A DNA stretch of 64,000 nucleotides from Vibrio tubiashii ATCC 19109 (GCF_000772105.1 NZ_CP009354.1:806001-870000); one strand, 5' to 3'. Shown: positions 1 through 8,208, counted from the stretch's first letter. Notes: generated by a model not told the origin, from the letters alone. Translations and numbers: made by a program.

Positions 1-662
1 GCTTTACTATTGTCGAGTTCGTATTCATGACATGACGACTTCATGTGCAGATTTAAGAATGCGAGCTTTTTCCCGTTGATTGAACCATGTAGTTCAATGC
101 CTGGGCGTACAGGGCGTTTGTGGCCAGAGCTGCTTTCATGCAGAACCATAACATCTGTGTTGACCGAAATTAAAGGCTCTTTGTCGAAGAGTCCTTTGCG
201 GTACGCAATACCTACATTTTGTGGCATGACAGTATCTTTTAAGAGCTCAAATGAACTTATTGATGTATAGGCTTTGTCACTTAGTAGTTCTTCGATAGCT
301 TTCGCATCAGATATTTCTTGAAAGAAGTAAATGTCTGATTTCAGCTGTTGGGCTAGGCTCTGGAGGGATGACACCTTTTCTCTGTGATCATTAATAGTTC
401 TAACTGGTTTAGGCCAACTAAGCGCGTTGCAGTATGTAAGTCTCGGTGGTTTTTTACTTAGCTTATCCCTTATTTCATCTGGTAATGTGGTGTCACGGTT
501 ATCCGGCCAATTTAGGGGACCACAGAAGTCCTTCCATTCTTTAAACCTTTCTTCAGACATTAAATGCTCAGTGTTCCATGTCGTTAACGTTAAAGGAGCT
601 GCAGAAACAAGGCCAGAGTACCCTATCAATAGCATCATTGTGATAATGTGTTTTGTGTTCAT
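1..662 (-). CDS. Secreted endonuclease/exonuclease/phosphatase (EEP) family protein, 3' end cut by window edge
   Basis: A long open frame runs from an ATG at 660-662 to the window edge, giving 220 residues without a stop. Residues 1-21 look like a signal peptide (basic start, hydrophobic core, ending VSA). After it come features of the DNase I-like EEP fold: TTWNTEHL at about 27-34 (the metal-site Asn), FFQEI at about 113-117 (the metal-binding Glu), and a NLHMKSSC segment near the visible end, matching the conserved His-bearing strand. The C-terminal Asp/His motifs lie outside the window. EEP enzymes cut phosphodiester bonds in nucleic acids or act on phosphorylated lipids; which applies here cannot be told. 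The likely location is periplasmic or extracellular. It belongs to the accessory segment between the window edge and the ssrA-linked integrase. The family call is good; the substrate is unknown. Confidence 0.72.
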   Translation of the reverse strand, partial: MNTKHIITMMLLIGYSGLVSAAPLTLTTWNTEHLMSEERFKEWKDFCGPLNWPDNRDTTLPDEIRDKLSKKPPRLTYCNALSWPKPVRTINDHREKVSSLQSLAQQLKSDIYFFQEISDAKAIEELLSDKAYTSISSFELLKDTVMPQNVGIAYRKGLFDKEPLISVNTDVMVLHESSSGHKRPVRPGIELHGSINGKKLAFLNLHMKSSCHEYELDNSK

Positions 663-1087
663 TGTGTTACCTGTACCAACTTGTTAATGGATTTTAAGAA
701 ATCTCTAGAAGTAGTAAGTATAGGTAGGAGCTCTTGATATGCGGTGGGACCTATATCTATTTATGAAGGTTTGGTTAGTCTGAGAAAGAGTAGAGAGTTG
801 CCAGTTTTTCCCTGACTCATAACTAATGAGATAGTGGTGATGAGAACGGGTATATCGATAGTTGTCTAAATCATTTCTGCCCCAAAGCGAGTTAAACTTG
901 ATAAGTATCAAGGTCTAAGATTGTTCATTCGACCTACTTTCACTCATGTTTCAAAACGTATCTCTGAGTCAACAAGAAAGTTCTACTTTGTCGTAAAGTA
1001 ATAAGTAAAGCATGGATCTGTAGGGGTAGGCTAAGCCAATCACTCTATTGTTTCTCCAAGCGAATTGTAATTTCACGACAGGTGAGA
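663..1087. other. Intergenic stretch without a recognisable gene
   Basis: These 425 bases separate the EEP-family gene (reading left) from the 3' end of the LysR gene. A 68-codon open frame on the minus strand (705-911) has no ribosome-binding site and low-complexity composition, so I do not call it. The upstream promoter of the EEP gene should lie here. No repeat, RNA gene or clear terminator is seen. Confidence 0.5.
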
Positions 1088-1969
1088 TTATTTCAACATG
1101 TGGTCAATAAATGTTCGTACTTTATGGGGGGTGATCGCCGCACTTGGGTAGACAAAATAAAGCTCGGTGGACCAAGTATAATCAGTGAGTAGATTCACCA
1201 GTTCTTTTTGTTCAATATAATCACCGACCAAAAAATCCAAAGCACACGCAATGCCCACTCCATTTTTGGCCATCTCGACCAACATAGCTTCTGAATCTGA
1301 TCGAATCGTTGAATTTAACTCGACAAATTCATGCGATTCATCTGCAAAGTTAAATCGCCATTTATCCTTTGTTAGACAACTTCGGTAGTTCATACAGCGA
1401 TGCATTTTTAAGTCTGATGGGATATTAGGTGTCCCATTTTTCTCTAAGTAGTCTCTAGAAGCGACAACCTTTGTGCCGATGCTCTTAATCTTCCTACACC
1501 GAAAGCTGCTATTGGGCATATCGCCGATATGAAAGGCGAGATCTATACCCTCTGAAACAAGGTCATCCAGTGTATAGCCATACATGACCTCTAGTTCTAC
1601 ATTGGGATAAATTTGAGCAAACGAGCTGATCTTTTGCATGAGATTCAAATCGTGCTCAAGAACAATTGGCAGGCGTATCCTAAAAGAGCCGCTCAGAGTG
1701 TCATTTCGTTGGTCGATGACGTCATGAGCTTCTTTAATGTCATCGAGAACCTTTGAGTATCGTTCATAGAGGTATTGCCCTTGCTCCGTTAAAGATAATG
1801 TTCTGGTTGTTCGCTGAATAAGCGTACATTGCAACTCATTCTCTAACTGGCGTATTTGCTTGCTGACAACAGACTTAGACAGTACCAATTCATCAGCAGC
1901 CTGTGAGAACGAATTATGCTTCACTACGGTGTAAAAGGTAGTGACCAAGTTTAGGTTCAGGTTTTTCAT
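1088..1969 (-). CDS. LysR-family transcriptional regulator
   Basis: This 293-residue protein has the standard LysR layout. An N-terminal winged helix-turn-helix covers about residues 1-60 (FYTVVKHNSFSQAADEL then SKSVVSKQIRQLE), and a type 2 periplasmic-binding-like effector domain fills the rest. I chose the ATG at 1969 over one 21 bases upstream because AGAGGT lies at ribosome-binding distance before it. The gene is divergent from the adenosylhomocysteinase-like gene and its nucleoside transporter, the classic arrangement in which a LysR protein controls its neighbours in response to their substrate. A T-N11-A palindrome lies in the shared promoter region. The effector is not known from sequence. 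Family assignment is secure; the regulatory target is inferred from position. Confidence 0.9.
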   Translation of the reverse strand: MKNLNLNLVTTFYTVVKHNSFSQAADELVLSKSVVSKQIRQLENELQCTLIQRTTRTLSLTEQGQYLYERYSKVLDDIKEAHDVIDQRNDTLSGSFRIRLPIVLEHDLNLMQKISSFAQIYPNVELEVMYGYTLDDLVSEGIDLAFHIGDMPNSSFRCRKIKSIGTKVVASRDYLEKNGTPNIPSDLKMHRCMNYRSCLTKDKWRFNFADESHEFVELNSTIRSDSEAMLVEMAKNGVGIACALDFLVGDYIEQKELVNLLTDYTWSTELYFVYPSAAITPHKVRTFIDHMLK

Positions 1970-2053
1970 CGGAGTACCTCTAGTAGTCATTCTATTCTAA
2001 TGTATTACTACTAAAAGAGCTCACGAGTTCCTTTGCACACCTCACATTATAGT

Positions 2054-2066
2054 TTCTCTATGAGAA
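2054..2066. promoter_or_regulatory. Candidate LysR-type operator (T-N11-A palindrome)
   Basis: TTCTCTATGAGAA is a perfect inverted repeat (TTCTC/GAGAA) of the T-N11-A form typical of LysR binding sites. It lies in the 181-base gap between the divergent LysR gene and the adenosylhomocysteinase-like gene. Binding is inferred, not shown. Confidence 0.5.
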
Positions 2067-2150
2067 CAATCTTTCCACGTAGCTTTGTTTTTCTAAACCT
2101 CAATTTCACTCATTCTGTGTTCATACCAATTTCCACAAAAGGATACAGAA

Positions 2151-3359
2151 ATGACGAATATCACCCATGACGTAGCAGATCTAACTCTTGCACCAGAAGG
2201 TACGAAGCGGATTGACTGGGCGCGTGCACACATGCCAATTATGCGAAGTCTTATCGAACGCTTAGAGAAAGAACAACCATTTAAGGGATTAACCATCGGT
2301 ATTTGCCTTCACGTAGAAGCTAAAACTGGCGTATGGATGGAAGCTTTAACAAAAGGTGGAGCCAAAGTCGTTTTGACCGGTTCCCCCGGCTCAACTCAAG
2401 ATGAAACCGCAGCAGCACTGGTGAAAGATTACGGCGTTCACGTATTTTCTCATCGTAATGAGTCATTTGAAGACCACATTCGCTATTGTGAAAATGTTCT
2501 TAGTTTTAATCCAGACATCATTGCTGACAATGGTGCCGATTTACATGAGCTTGTGTTTACGCACCCTGAGTTTGAGCATCTACAAAGTTCACTGTTAGGT
2601 GCAACAGAAGAAACGACCACAGGGGCTAACCGTCTACGTGAAGATTTTAAGTCTGACAAGTGGTCAACGTTAATCATTAACGACACCATGTCTAAACGTA
2701 TCATCGAAAATCGCTTTGGCGTTGGCTCTTCTGTTGTTGACGGCATGATGCGAGCAACAAACGTGATGCTTCATGGCAAGAAAGTGGTTGTGATCGGCTA
2801 TGGTTACTGTGGATCTGGTACTGCTCAACGTCTACGTGGCATGGGCGCTCATGTCACAGTCGTTGAAAGTAACTCGCTCACGAAACTTGAAGCGCATATG
2901 GAAGGTTTCTACACCTCAACACTTGAAAAGGCATTGCCTGATGCTGACATGGTTGTGACTATCACTGGCCGTGATGATGTTTTGCGAAAAGAGCACTTCG
3001 AGCTCATGCGTGATAAGACAATTATTGCAAACGCAGGTCATTTCCAACGTGAAATTAATCTGTCTGAACTCAAAGATATGAGTCAGGGTATTAATCGTAT
3101 TCGCCCACACGTAACAGCCTATCAAATAGAAGGGGAAGATAAAGAGTTGTTTGTGCTCTCTGATGCCAACTTAGTCAATCTATCTGCCGGTGATGGTAAC
3201 CCAATCGAAATTATGGATTTAGGGCTCGCACTTCAAACGCTAAGTCTTGAGCGTATCGCGCTTAATGCTAAATCGCTCTCTAAGATACCGCAGCCGGTAC
3301 CATACGACATTGAAATGATGGTGGCTGAGCTGGCTTGTGAGCACTGGATCAATCACTAA
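2151..3359 (+). CDS. S-adenosylhomocysteine hydrolase-like protein (divergent paralogue)
   Basis: This 402-residue protein has the whole adenosylhomocysteinase fold: CLH near 52-54, DNGADL at 126-131, EETTTG at 153-158, NDTMSK at 177-182, an NAD-binding GYGYCGSG at 216-223, NAGHF at 294-298 and a NLSAGDGNP segment at 343-351. It differs from canonical enzymes at several active-site places. The Asp of K-x-K-F-D-N is Glu (186), the GYGDVGKG loop is GYGYCGSG, and the His of the usual GHPS motif is Asn (350). It also lacks the C-terminal Lys/Tyr tail, as short archaeal-type forms do. Canonical enzymes split S-adenosylhomocysteine to adenosine and homocysteine using bound NAD. Vibrios normally use the Pfs/LuxS route instead, so a related nucleoside thioether may be the substrate. 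An AAGGA ribosome site precedes the ATG. It pairs with the downstream nucleoside transporter. Confidence 0.85.
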   Translation: MTNITHDVADLTLAPEGTKRIDWARAHMPIMRSLIERLEKEQPFKGLTIGICLHVEAKTGVWMEALTKGGAKVVLTGSPGSTQDETAAALVKDYGVHVFSHRNESFEDHIRYCENVLSFNPDIIADNGADLHELVFTHPEFEHLQSSLLGATEETTTGANRLREDFKSDKWSTLIINDTMSKRIIENRFGVGSSVVDGMMRATNVMLHGKKVVVIGYGYCGSGTAQRLRGMGAHVTVVESNSLTKLEAHMEGFYTSTLEKALPDADMVVTITGRDDVLRKEHFELMRDKTIIANAGHFQREINLSELKDMSQGINRIRPHVTAYQIEGEDKELFVLSDANLVNLSAGDGNPIEIMDLGLALQTLSLERIALNAKSLSKIPQPVPYDIEMMVAELACEHWINH

Positions 3360-3370
3360 TCCCAACAGAG

Positions 3371-3398
3371 CGGTAGGCCATTTAGGTCTGCCGTTTTT
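3371..3398 (+). terminator. Intercistronic hairpin with T-tract
   Basis: CGGTAGGCC and GGTCTGCCG pair (with G-U pairs) around ATTTA and are followed by five T. It lies between the adenosylhomocysteinase-like gene and the CNT transporter, so it may partly terminate and lower transporter expression. Confidence 0.55.
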
Positions 3399-3422
3399 AT
3401 TTGAAAGAACAAGGACATTTCT

Positions 3423-4688
3423 ATGCAAACCCTATTTAGTCTACTTGGCATGGTAGCGTTACTCGGTATCGCTTATGCCTTTTCTATGAACCGAAAATCT
3501 ATCAATTTAAGAACGGTGCTTGGCGCATTTGTCATTCAATTTTTAATCGGTGCGTTCGTTCTGTTTGTGCCCATAGGTAAAGACCTTCTCCAGCATGTAT
3601 CAAATGGAATCAATGCTGTTCTTGGCTATTCTGCTGATGGCATTGGATTCTTATTTGGTGGTTTAGCCAGTGATAAGATGTTTGAAGTATTTGGTGGCGG
3701 CGGCTTCGTCTTTGCCATTCGCGTATTGCCGGTAATTGTCTTCTTTTCTGCTTTAGTATCTGTTTTGTACTATTTTGGCATTATGCAGATCTTCATTCGT
3801 TTCCTTGGAGGAGGCCTTCAGAAACTGCTAGGCACAAGTAAATTTGAGTCGATGTCGGCAACGGCAAATATCTTTGTTGGTCAAACCGAGGCACCTCTTG
3901 TCATTGCACCGTATATTAATAAACTTAGTCGGTCAGAGTTGTTCGCAGTGATGTGTGGTGGCCTTGCATCTATCGCTGGTACGGTACTCGGTGGATTTGC
4001 TGCAATGGGTGTAAACATGGAGTACTTAATTGCGGCATCATTTATGGCAGCGCCTGGTGGCTTGTTGTTTGCCAAGATTTTATTGCCAGAAACTAAGAAA
4101 CCTGAAGAGTTGGAGGCAGACCGTAAAAATAGTGAGGTAAGTGAATCAATAGAAGCTCACAAGCCAAGCAATGTTATTGATGCTGCCGCTGAGGGAGCAT
4201 CAAATGGGGTTGCTTTGGCGATTAATGTGGGTGGTATGCTTTTAGCATTTATTGCTTTAATTGCTCTTTTAAATGGCCTATTAGGTTTAGTCGGTGGGTT
4301 TGTTGGGCTACCTGAACTTTCATTAGAACTTATTCTTGGCTACCTCTTTTCACCTCTTGCCGTGATAATCGGTATTCCACTAGAAGAAGCATTTAGTGCT
4401 GCAACGTTTATTGGTCAAAAATTAGTTCTTAATGAATTTGTTGCCTATGTTAATTTTACCGAGTTCTTAATTAACAACCCGCTATCTGAGCGTACCACCG
4501 CTATTATCACTTTTGCCCTGTGTGGTTTTGCTAACTTCTCAGCAGCCGCAATGTTGTTAGGCGGCCTAGGTAGTATGGCAAAAGAAAGGCGCTCTGAGAT
4601 TTCTAGCCTGTGTTTATATGCCATTCTCGCCGGTACGTTATCTAACTTAATGAGTGCAACAATCGCTGGTCTGTTTTTGTCCTTTTAA
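3423..4688 (+). CDS. CNT-family (NupC-like) nucleoside transporter
   Basis: The 421-residue polytopic inner-membrane protein carries the concentrative nucleoside transporter signatures. GQTEAPLV lies at about 153-160, in the first substrate-binding repeat. The second repeat has EEAFSAATFIGQKLVLNEF near 322-341, including the conserved NEF. About eight to ten hydrophobic segments and Gly-rich re-entrant regions fit the family length of about 400. The family imports nucleosides with Na+ or H+. An AAGGA site lies seven bases before the ATG. Its position 63 bases after the adenosylhomocysteinase-like gene suggests the two work together: import of a nucleoside or nucleoside thioether, then its hydrolysis. 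The exact substrate cannot be read from sequence. Confidence 0.9.
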   Translation: MQTLFSLLGMVALLGIAYAFSMNRKSINLRTVLGAFVIQFLIGAFVLFVPIGKDLLQHVSNGINAVLGYSADGIGFLFGGLASDKMFEVFGGGGFVFAIRVLPVIVFFSALVSVLYYFGIMQIFIRFLGGGLQKLLGTSKFESMSATANIFVGQTEAPLVIAPYINKLSRSELFAVMCGGLASIAGTVLGGFAAMGVNMEYLIAASFMAAPGGLLFAKILLPETKKPEELEADRKNSEVSESIEAHKPSNVIDAAAEGASNGVALAINVGGMLLAFIALIALLNGLLGLVGGFVGLPELSLELILGYLFSPLAVIIGIPLEEAFSAATFIGQKLVLNEFVAYVNFTEFLINNPLSERTTAIITFALCGFANFSAAAMLLGGLGSMAKERRSEISSLCLYAILAGTLSNLMSATIAGLFLSF

Positions 4689-4693
4689 TCTAT

Positions 4694-4735
4694 AGAGAAA
4701 GGCTTTGAGAGGCTCAAGAAGCCTTTCTCTATTTC
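4694..4735 (+). terminator. Terminator after the nucleoside transporter
   Basis: AGAGAAAGGCTT (4694-4705) pairs perfectly with AAGCCTTTCTCT (4719-4730), followed by a short T-rich run. Confidence 0.75.
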
Positions 4736-4930
4736 TTGTATGGCACTAAATATAGTGGACTGTAGTGGCTGAGTGAGTTTGGCCACTTGATTGGAGGTTT
4801 GCAATACTTGAAGTCATTCATAAATCACTAATTTAGGAAACTCGCTGACACGTTTCTGTCCAAAAATGAGTTGCAAGCAATTTAGGTAGCATTAGCGCAT
4901 GTGCTTGGGTTTTGAGTTGTATTGGGGCAT

Positions 4931-4960
4931 TTAAGGGCGCTAGTTGCTCCGCGCCCTTAA
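4931..4960 (-). terminator. Hairpin downstream of the integrase gene
   Basis: TTAAGGGCGC and GCGCCCTTAA form a perfect 10-bp stem with a 10-base loop just past the integrase stop. The T-tract is poor on the minus strand, so it is termination-like rather than a textbook terminator. Confidence 0.5.
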
Positions 4961-4969
4961 TGATACAGG

Positions 4970-6214
4970 TTAGCTCGTAACTACCTTTAGCTGCTTTGTC
5001 CCAGTAACAGATAAACTTCCTTGAGACGCTGTGATTATATGCCCACTCCACCAGCTCATCATGGGACGGCGTCTATCTAGAAAGTCAGTACGATTATAGG
5101 CACTGCGTATTTGGTTTTTATCAACGTGAGCGAGCGCTACTTCAATTAAATCTGGTTCGAACCCTTGTTCATTGAGTGTCGTACTGGCTATTGAGCGTAA
5201 GCCATGACTAACTAGTCTATTTGCAAATCCCATACGCTTTAAAGCCATGTTCGCCGTTTGACTATTGCAGTGTTTTTTCGGGTCCCTATCTGAAGGGAAG
5301 ATAAACTCTCGATGGCCACTAATTGGCTGTAAGTATTCCAAGATAGCAACGGCCTCATCGGTCAATGGGATACGGTGTTCACGGCCCTTTTTCATACGTG
5401 CTGGTGGAATAGTCCAAATTCGTTCTTCTAGGTTAATCTCTTCCCATCGGGCGCCAGCAGCTTCAGCTGGGCGTGTCATGGTGTGTAGTTGCCACTCAAT
5501 AAGGCTACGCGTTACTTTCTTAATTGAGGCGGTCGCTAGAGCATTCATTAGTTCGGGGAGCTCTTCGGGAGTTAATGTGGCCATGTGCTGCTTTTTCGGT
5601 TTCTTAAATGCTTCTTTGATCCCGGCGAGTGGGTTAGAGAACACAAGCCCGCAGTTAACCGCATAAGTCATCACTTCATTAATCCGTTGAACCAGGCGCT
5701 TGACCGTTTCGAGGTTGCCACGGGCTTCAATTGGTCTTAATGCCATGATCACATTCGGAGCGGTCAGCTCACTGATTGGAGTATCACCAAATTTGGGGAA
5801 GAAATACATTTCAAACGAACGCCAGATATCTGTGGCGTAATCTACCGTCACGGCATCTTTCTTAAGTTCGAACCACTGAGAGGCTACATTAAAAAGAGTA
5901 TGCTCAGAAATACTCTGTTGTTCACGCTTCTTTGCTTCGCGGTGTTCTTTAGGGCTAATTCCTAGAGCAATCAGCTCTTGAACTTCCATTGTTAGTTTTC
6001 GGGCAGTTGCAAGGGTAATGATCGGGTAGGTGCCCAAAGATAGGTTGGTGCGTTTATCGCTAACGGGATCTTTGTAGTTGACCAACCAACGTTTAACTCC
6101 GTTGGGTGTAATGCGTAGGCGAAGGCTATTTACATCGGTAAGGACGTATTCCTTGGATTTAGGTTTTGCTGATTTGAGTTGCTTGTCACTTAGGTATGAA
6201 GTCGTTTTCGCCAT
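4970..6214 (-). CDS. P4-type tyrosine integrase at the ssrA 3' end
   Basis: The 414-residue protein has the arrangement of phage P4-like island integrases: an N-terminal DUF4102-type domain (about 1-90), a SAM-like core-binding domain (about 100-200) and a C-terminal tyrosine recombinase domain. Catalytic residues are visible: Arg in TRPAEAAGARW, Lys in MKKGREHRIPL, SHGLR (His-x-x-Arg), LAHVDKN (second His) and the Tyr of SAYNRTDFLDRR. No frameshift is seen, so it is probably functional. It starts 167 bases from the 3' end of ssrA and reads away from it. tmRNA 3' ends are classic attachment sites for such integrases, including the VPI island of V. cholerae at the same locus. It would catalyse integration and excision of the DNA to its left. 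Confidence 0.95.
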   Translation of the reverse strand: MAKTTSYLSDKQLKSAKPKSKEYVLTDVNSLRLRITPNGVKRWLVNYKDPVSDKRTNLSLGTYPIITLATARKLTMEVQELIALGISPKEHREAKKREQQSISEHTLFNVASQWFELKKDAVTVDYATDIWRSFEMYFFPKFGDTPISELTAPNVIMALRPIEARGNLETVKRLVQRINEVMTYAVNCGLVFSNPLAGIKEAFKKPKKQHMATLTPEELPELMNALATASIKKVTRSLIEWQLHTMTRPAEAAGARWEEINLEERIWTIPPARMKKGREHRIPLTDEAVAILEYLQPISGHREFIFPSDRDPKKHCNSQTANMALKRMGFANRLVSHGLRSIASTTLNEQGFEPDLIEVALAHVDKNQIRSAYNRTDFLDRRRPMMSWWSGHIITASQGSLSVTGTKQLKVVTS

Positions 6215-6218
6215 TATC

Positions 6219-6266
6219 GGTACACAGATTTGTTTGCTGTGTACACAGTGTATTCATTTGTGTACC
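6219..6266. promoter_or_regulatory. Inverted/direct TGTGTAC repeats in the integrase promoter region
   Basis: GGTACACA (6219-6226), TGTGTAC (6238-6244) and TGTGTACC (6259-6266) lie just upstream of the integrase ATG. The outer pair is a perfect inverted repeat and the two right-hand copies are direct repeats 21 bases apart. They could be arm-type integrase or excisionase sites, or an autoregulatory operator. Confidence 0.5.
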
Positions 6267-6344
6267 TAAAACACAAAGTCACCCTCGGAAGCGATAAGAT
6301 ACTGACGGATCGTAAGTTGTTGATTTTACTATATTGCAGACAAT

Positions 6345-6368
6345 AAAAAAGACGCCCTAGGACGTCTT
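6345..6368 (-). terminator. ssrA terminator
   Basis: Read on the minus strand, AAGACGTCC and GGGCGTCTT pair around TA and are followed by TTTT, 13 bases after the tmRNA CCA end. Confidence 0.8.
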
Positions 6369-6380
6369 AGTTATGATATT

Positions 6381-6405
6381 TGGTGGAGCTGGCGGGAGTT
6401 GAACC
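6381..6405 (-). other. Probable island attachment site (attL/attR) within ssrA 3' end
   Basis: P4-type integrases next to ssrA recombine at the tRNA-like 3' segment, leaving the gene intact. I found no second copy of this segment in 1-6300, so the other att site must lie left of the window. Exact core limits cannot be set from one side. Confidence 0.4.
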
Positions 6406-6747
6406 CGCGTCCAAAAACCATTCATCATTGGTACTACATGCTTAGTCGATCTTTAAATTCACCAAGTACCTGCGAACCGACACGCTAGTAAATGACTATC
6501 CTGAATTAGAATTCGCCGTTCATCTCTCAGGCGGGAGAATCCGGGCTAGCGCGTTTGGGTTTGATCTCTCGTTGGTCCCCGTCTTACGTGCGGAAGCTAG
6601 GGCGAGAGAGCTCTGAGCAGGTTATTAAGCTGCTAGTGCGTAGTTTTCGTCGTTTGCGACTATTTTTTTGCGGCTTTTTACGTGGCCAACCGCCCCACGG
6701 CATGCACCTCAGACTGCAAAATTCCTGTCGAATCCTAAATCAGCCCC
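6381..6747 (-). ncRNA. ssrA: tmRNA (transfer-messenger RNA)
   Basis: The 5' end GGGGCTG lies at 6747 and the tRNA-like 3' end, closing with GCTCCACCA, at 6381, giving 367 nt. The T-arm GGTTCAACTCC is present. The resume frame GCA AAC GAC GAA AAC TAC GCA CTA GCA GCT TAA encodes the tag ANDENYALAA. tmRNA enters stalled ribosomes with SmpB, adds this degradation tag and frees them. The gene lies 67 bases downstream of smpB on the same strand. Its 3' end faces the integrase, so this end also serves as the probable attachment site of the island at left. Confidence 0.97.
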
Positions 6748-6814
6748 AAAGTGTTCTTCGCATAGTACCAGAAAAGTGCAACCTGTCTAGACTTGTGCGT
6801 TTAAGTGCTCAATA

Positions 6815-7300
6815 TTAGCGCAGTGAACTCTTCATTACGCGCGCTTTTTCGCGAGCCCAATCTTTTTCTTTAAGATCAGTACGTTTATCGTGCAGCTTCT
6901 TACCTTTCGCTACGCCGACTTTCATCTTCACCCAGGAGCGAGACCAGTATAGGGAGAGGGCCGCAAGTGTCATACCTTCGCGGTTGATTCGACCTAGCAG
7001 GTTATCAAGTTCGCGACGGCTCATTAATAATTTACGCACACGGGTAGGGTTCGCCACAACGTGTGTCGATGCTTGGTTAAGAGGGGTAATGGTCATGCCA
7101 CTCACGAAGGCTTCGCCGTCACGCATAAACACGTAGCTTTCTGCGATGTTAGCTTTGCCTTGACGAAGGGCTTTTACTTCCCAGCCTTGAAGCTCCACAC
7201 CTGCTTCGATTTCATCGTCGATGAAATACTCGTGGCGAGCTTTCTTATTGACAGCGATGGTATTGCTACCCGCTTTTTGTTTAGATTTTTTCTTTGCCAT
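6815..7300 (-). CDS. smpB: SsrA-binding protein SmpB
   Basis: The 161-residue protein matches SmpB throughout: a basic N-terminus ([10 protein letters not shown]), the OB-fold core with [17 protein letters not shown] and [14 protein letters not shown], and a basic C-terminal tail ([19 protein letters not shown]). The tail inserts into the mRNA channel in trans-translation. It binds tmRNA and delivers it to stalled ribosomes. Length is typical. It lies directly upstream of ssrA in the same direction. A TATAAT hexamer sits at 7310-7315, only nine bases from the ATG, and no Shine-Dalgarno is visible, so the transcript may be nearly leaderless. Identification is secure. Confidence 0.97.
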   Translation of the reverse strand: MAKKKSKQKAGSNTIAVNKKARHEYFIDDEIEAGVELQGWEVKALRQGKANIAESYVFMRDGEAFVSGMTITPLNQASTHVVANPTRVRKLLMSRRELDNLLGRINREGMTLAALSLYWSRSWVKMKVGVAKGKKLHDKRTDLKEKDWAREKARVMKSSLR

Positions 7301-7418
7301 AATGGCTGCATTATACGGCTAGGAGTTAAGTTAGGAAATCCCTTTATTTGCGCTGAGTGCAAATAAAAGTAAAATTGCACCAAGCTTGAAGTTCAAGCAG
7401 ATGTTACGAGGAGTCAAT

Positions 7419-7862
7419 ATGAAGCAAGTTAGTCGTTCTGCTTTAGTGTCGTTTAGTGCCCAGCAGATGTTCAATCTAGTGAACGACGTCGCGAGCTACC
7501 CTGAGTTTTTACCGGGTTGCTCTGGTTCACGTGTGATTGAGTCGAGCTCGGATGCGATGGTGGCTTCTGTTGATGTTGCAAAAGCAGGGATTAGCAAAAC
7601 GTTTACTACGTCGAATGAGCTGGTTGATGGTGAGGCGATCCTGATGAATTTAGTCGATGGGCCGTTTAAAACACTTAAAGGTGGATGGTTCTTTACTCCG
7701 CTTGATGAGCAGGCGTGTAAAGTCGAGCTTAAGCTTGAGTTTGAGTTTTCAAGCAAGATGATTGAAATGGCGTTTGGTAAGGTTTTTAACGAACTGACCA
7801 GTAATATGGTCAACGCTTTTACGAAGCGCGCAAAACAGGTGTACCCAGCTTATGAGTATTGA
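7419..7862 (+). CDS. ratA: RatA/COQ10-like START-domain protein
   Basis: This 147-residue SRPBCC (START-like) protein belongs to the RatA/Coq10 family. It begins [18 protein letters not shown], with the family motif [12 protein letters not shown] near residues 22-33 and a long C-terminal helix. The ATG at 7419 follows GAGGAG at 7408-7413, so the earlier in-frame ATG at 7386 is rejected. In E. coli the protein was reported to block 70S ribosome assembly (hence 'ribosome association toxin'); relatives bind ubiquinone. It overlaps rnfH by 11 bases, a conserved gene pair. The family is certain; which biochemical role holds here is open. Confidence 0.9.
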   Translation: MKQVSRSALVSFSAQQMFNLVNDVASYPEFLPGCSGSRVIESSSDAMVASVDVAKAGISKTFTTSNELVDGEAILMNLVDGPFKTLKGGWFFTPLDEQACKVELKLEFEFSSKMIEMAFGKVFNELTSNMVNAFTKRAKQVYPAYEY

Positions 7863-8205
7863 GTCTGAAATGATTCATGTTGAAGTCGTCTATGCTCTGC
7901 CGCAAGAGCAGCGCGTATTTACGCTAGTGGTTAATCAGTCAATGACCGTCGAAGAGATCATTGCTCAGTCTGGCGTGCTTGAGTTGTACCCAGAGATTGA
8001 CTTAAAGAAGAATAAGGTCGGCGTATTTAGTCGTAATGTTAAGTTGGATGCTACGATCAATGATAAAGACCGCATCGAGATTTATCGCCCACTTCTAGCC
8101 GATCCAAAAGAGATCCGCCGCAAGCGAGCTGAGCAAGCCAAAGCCGCAGGTTCTGCTGATCCGGTCACGGGTGGTAAGAAAAACCCGTTGAGGAAGGAAG
8201 GATAG
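7852..8205 (+). CDS. rnfH: RnfH family ubiquitin-like protein (UPF0125)
   Basis: The 117-residue protein has the RnfH beta-grasp domain ([19 protein letters not shown], then [13 protein letters not shown] and [24 protein letters not shown]). The C-terminal tail is basic and disordered. The family is widely co-encoded with ratA; its function is not settled. The start overlaps the end of ratA by 11 bases, indicating translational coupling. The stop at 8203-8205 is followed within four bases by a composite hairpin repeat. A methionine at residue 8 is an alternative start. Confidence 0.9.
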   Translation: MSIESEMIHVEVVYALPQEQRVFTLVVNQSMTVEEIIAQSGVLELYPEIDLKKNKVGVFSRNVKLDATINDKDRIEIYRPLLADPKEIRRKRAEQAKAAGSADPVTGGKKNPLRKEG

Positions 8206-8208
8206 ATA

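Noticed and set aside
705..911. 68-codon minus-strand frame between the EEP and LysR genes
   Set aside because: No ribosome site, Tyr/Ser/His-rich low-complexity product and no neighbour context.
5265..5666. 133-codon plus-strand frame inside the integrase gene
   Set aside because: It is antisense to a clearly conserved integrase with all catalytic residues.
1..6300. Second copy of the ssrA 3' end (other att site)
   Set aside because: I looked for the GGTTCAACTCC / GCTCCACCA segment in both orientations and found none in this stretch.
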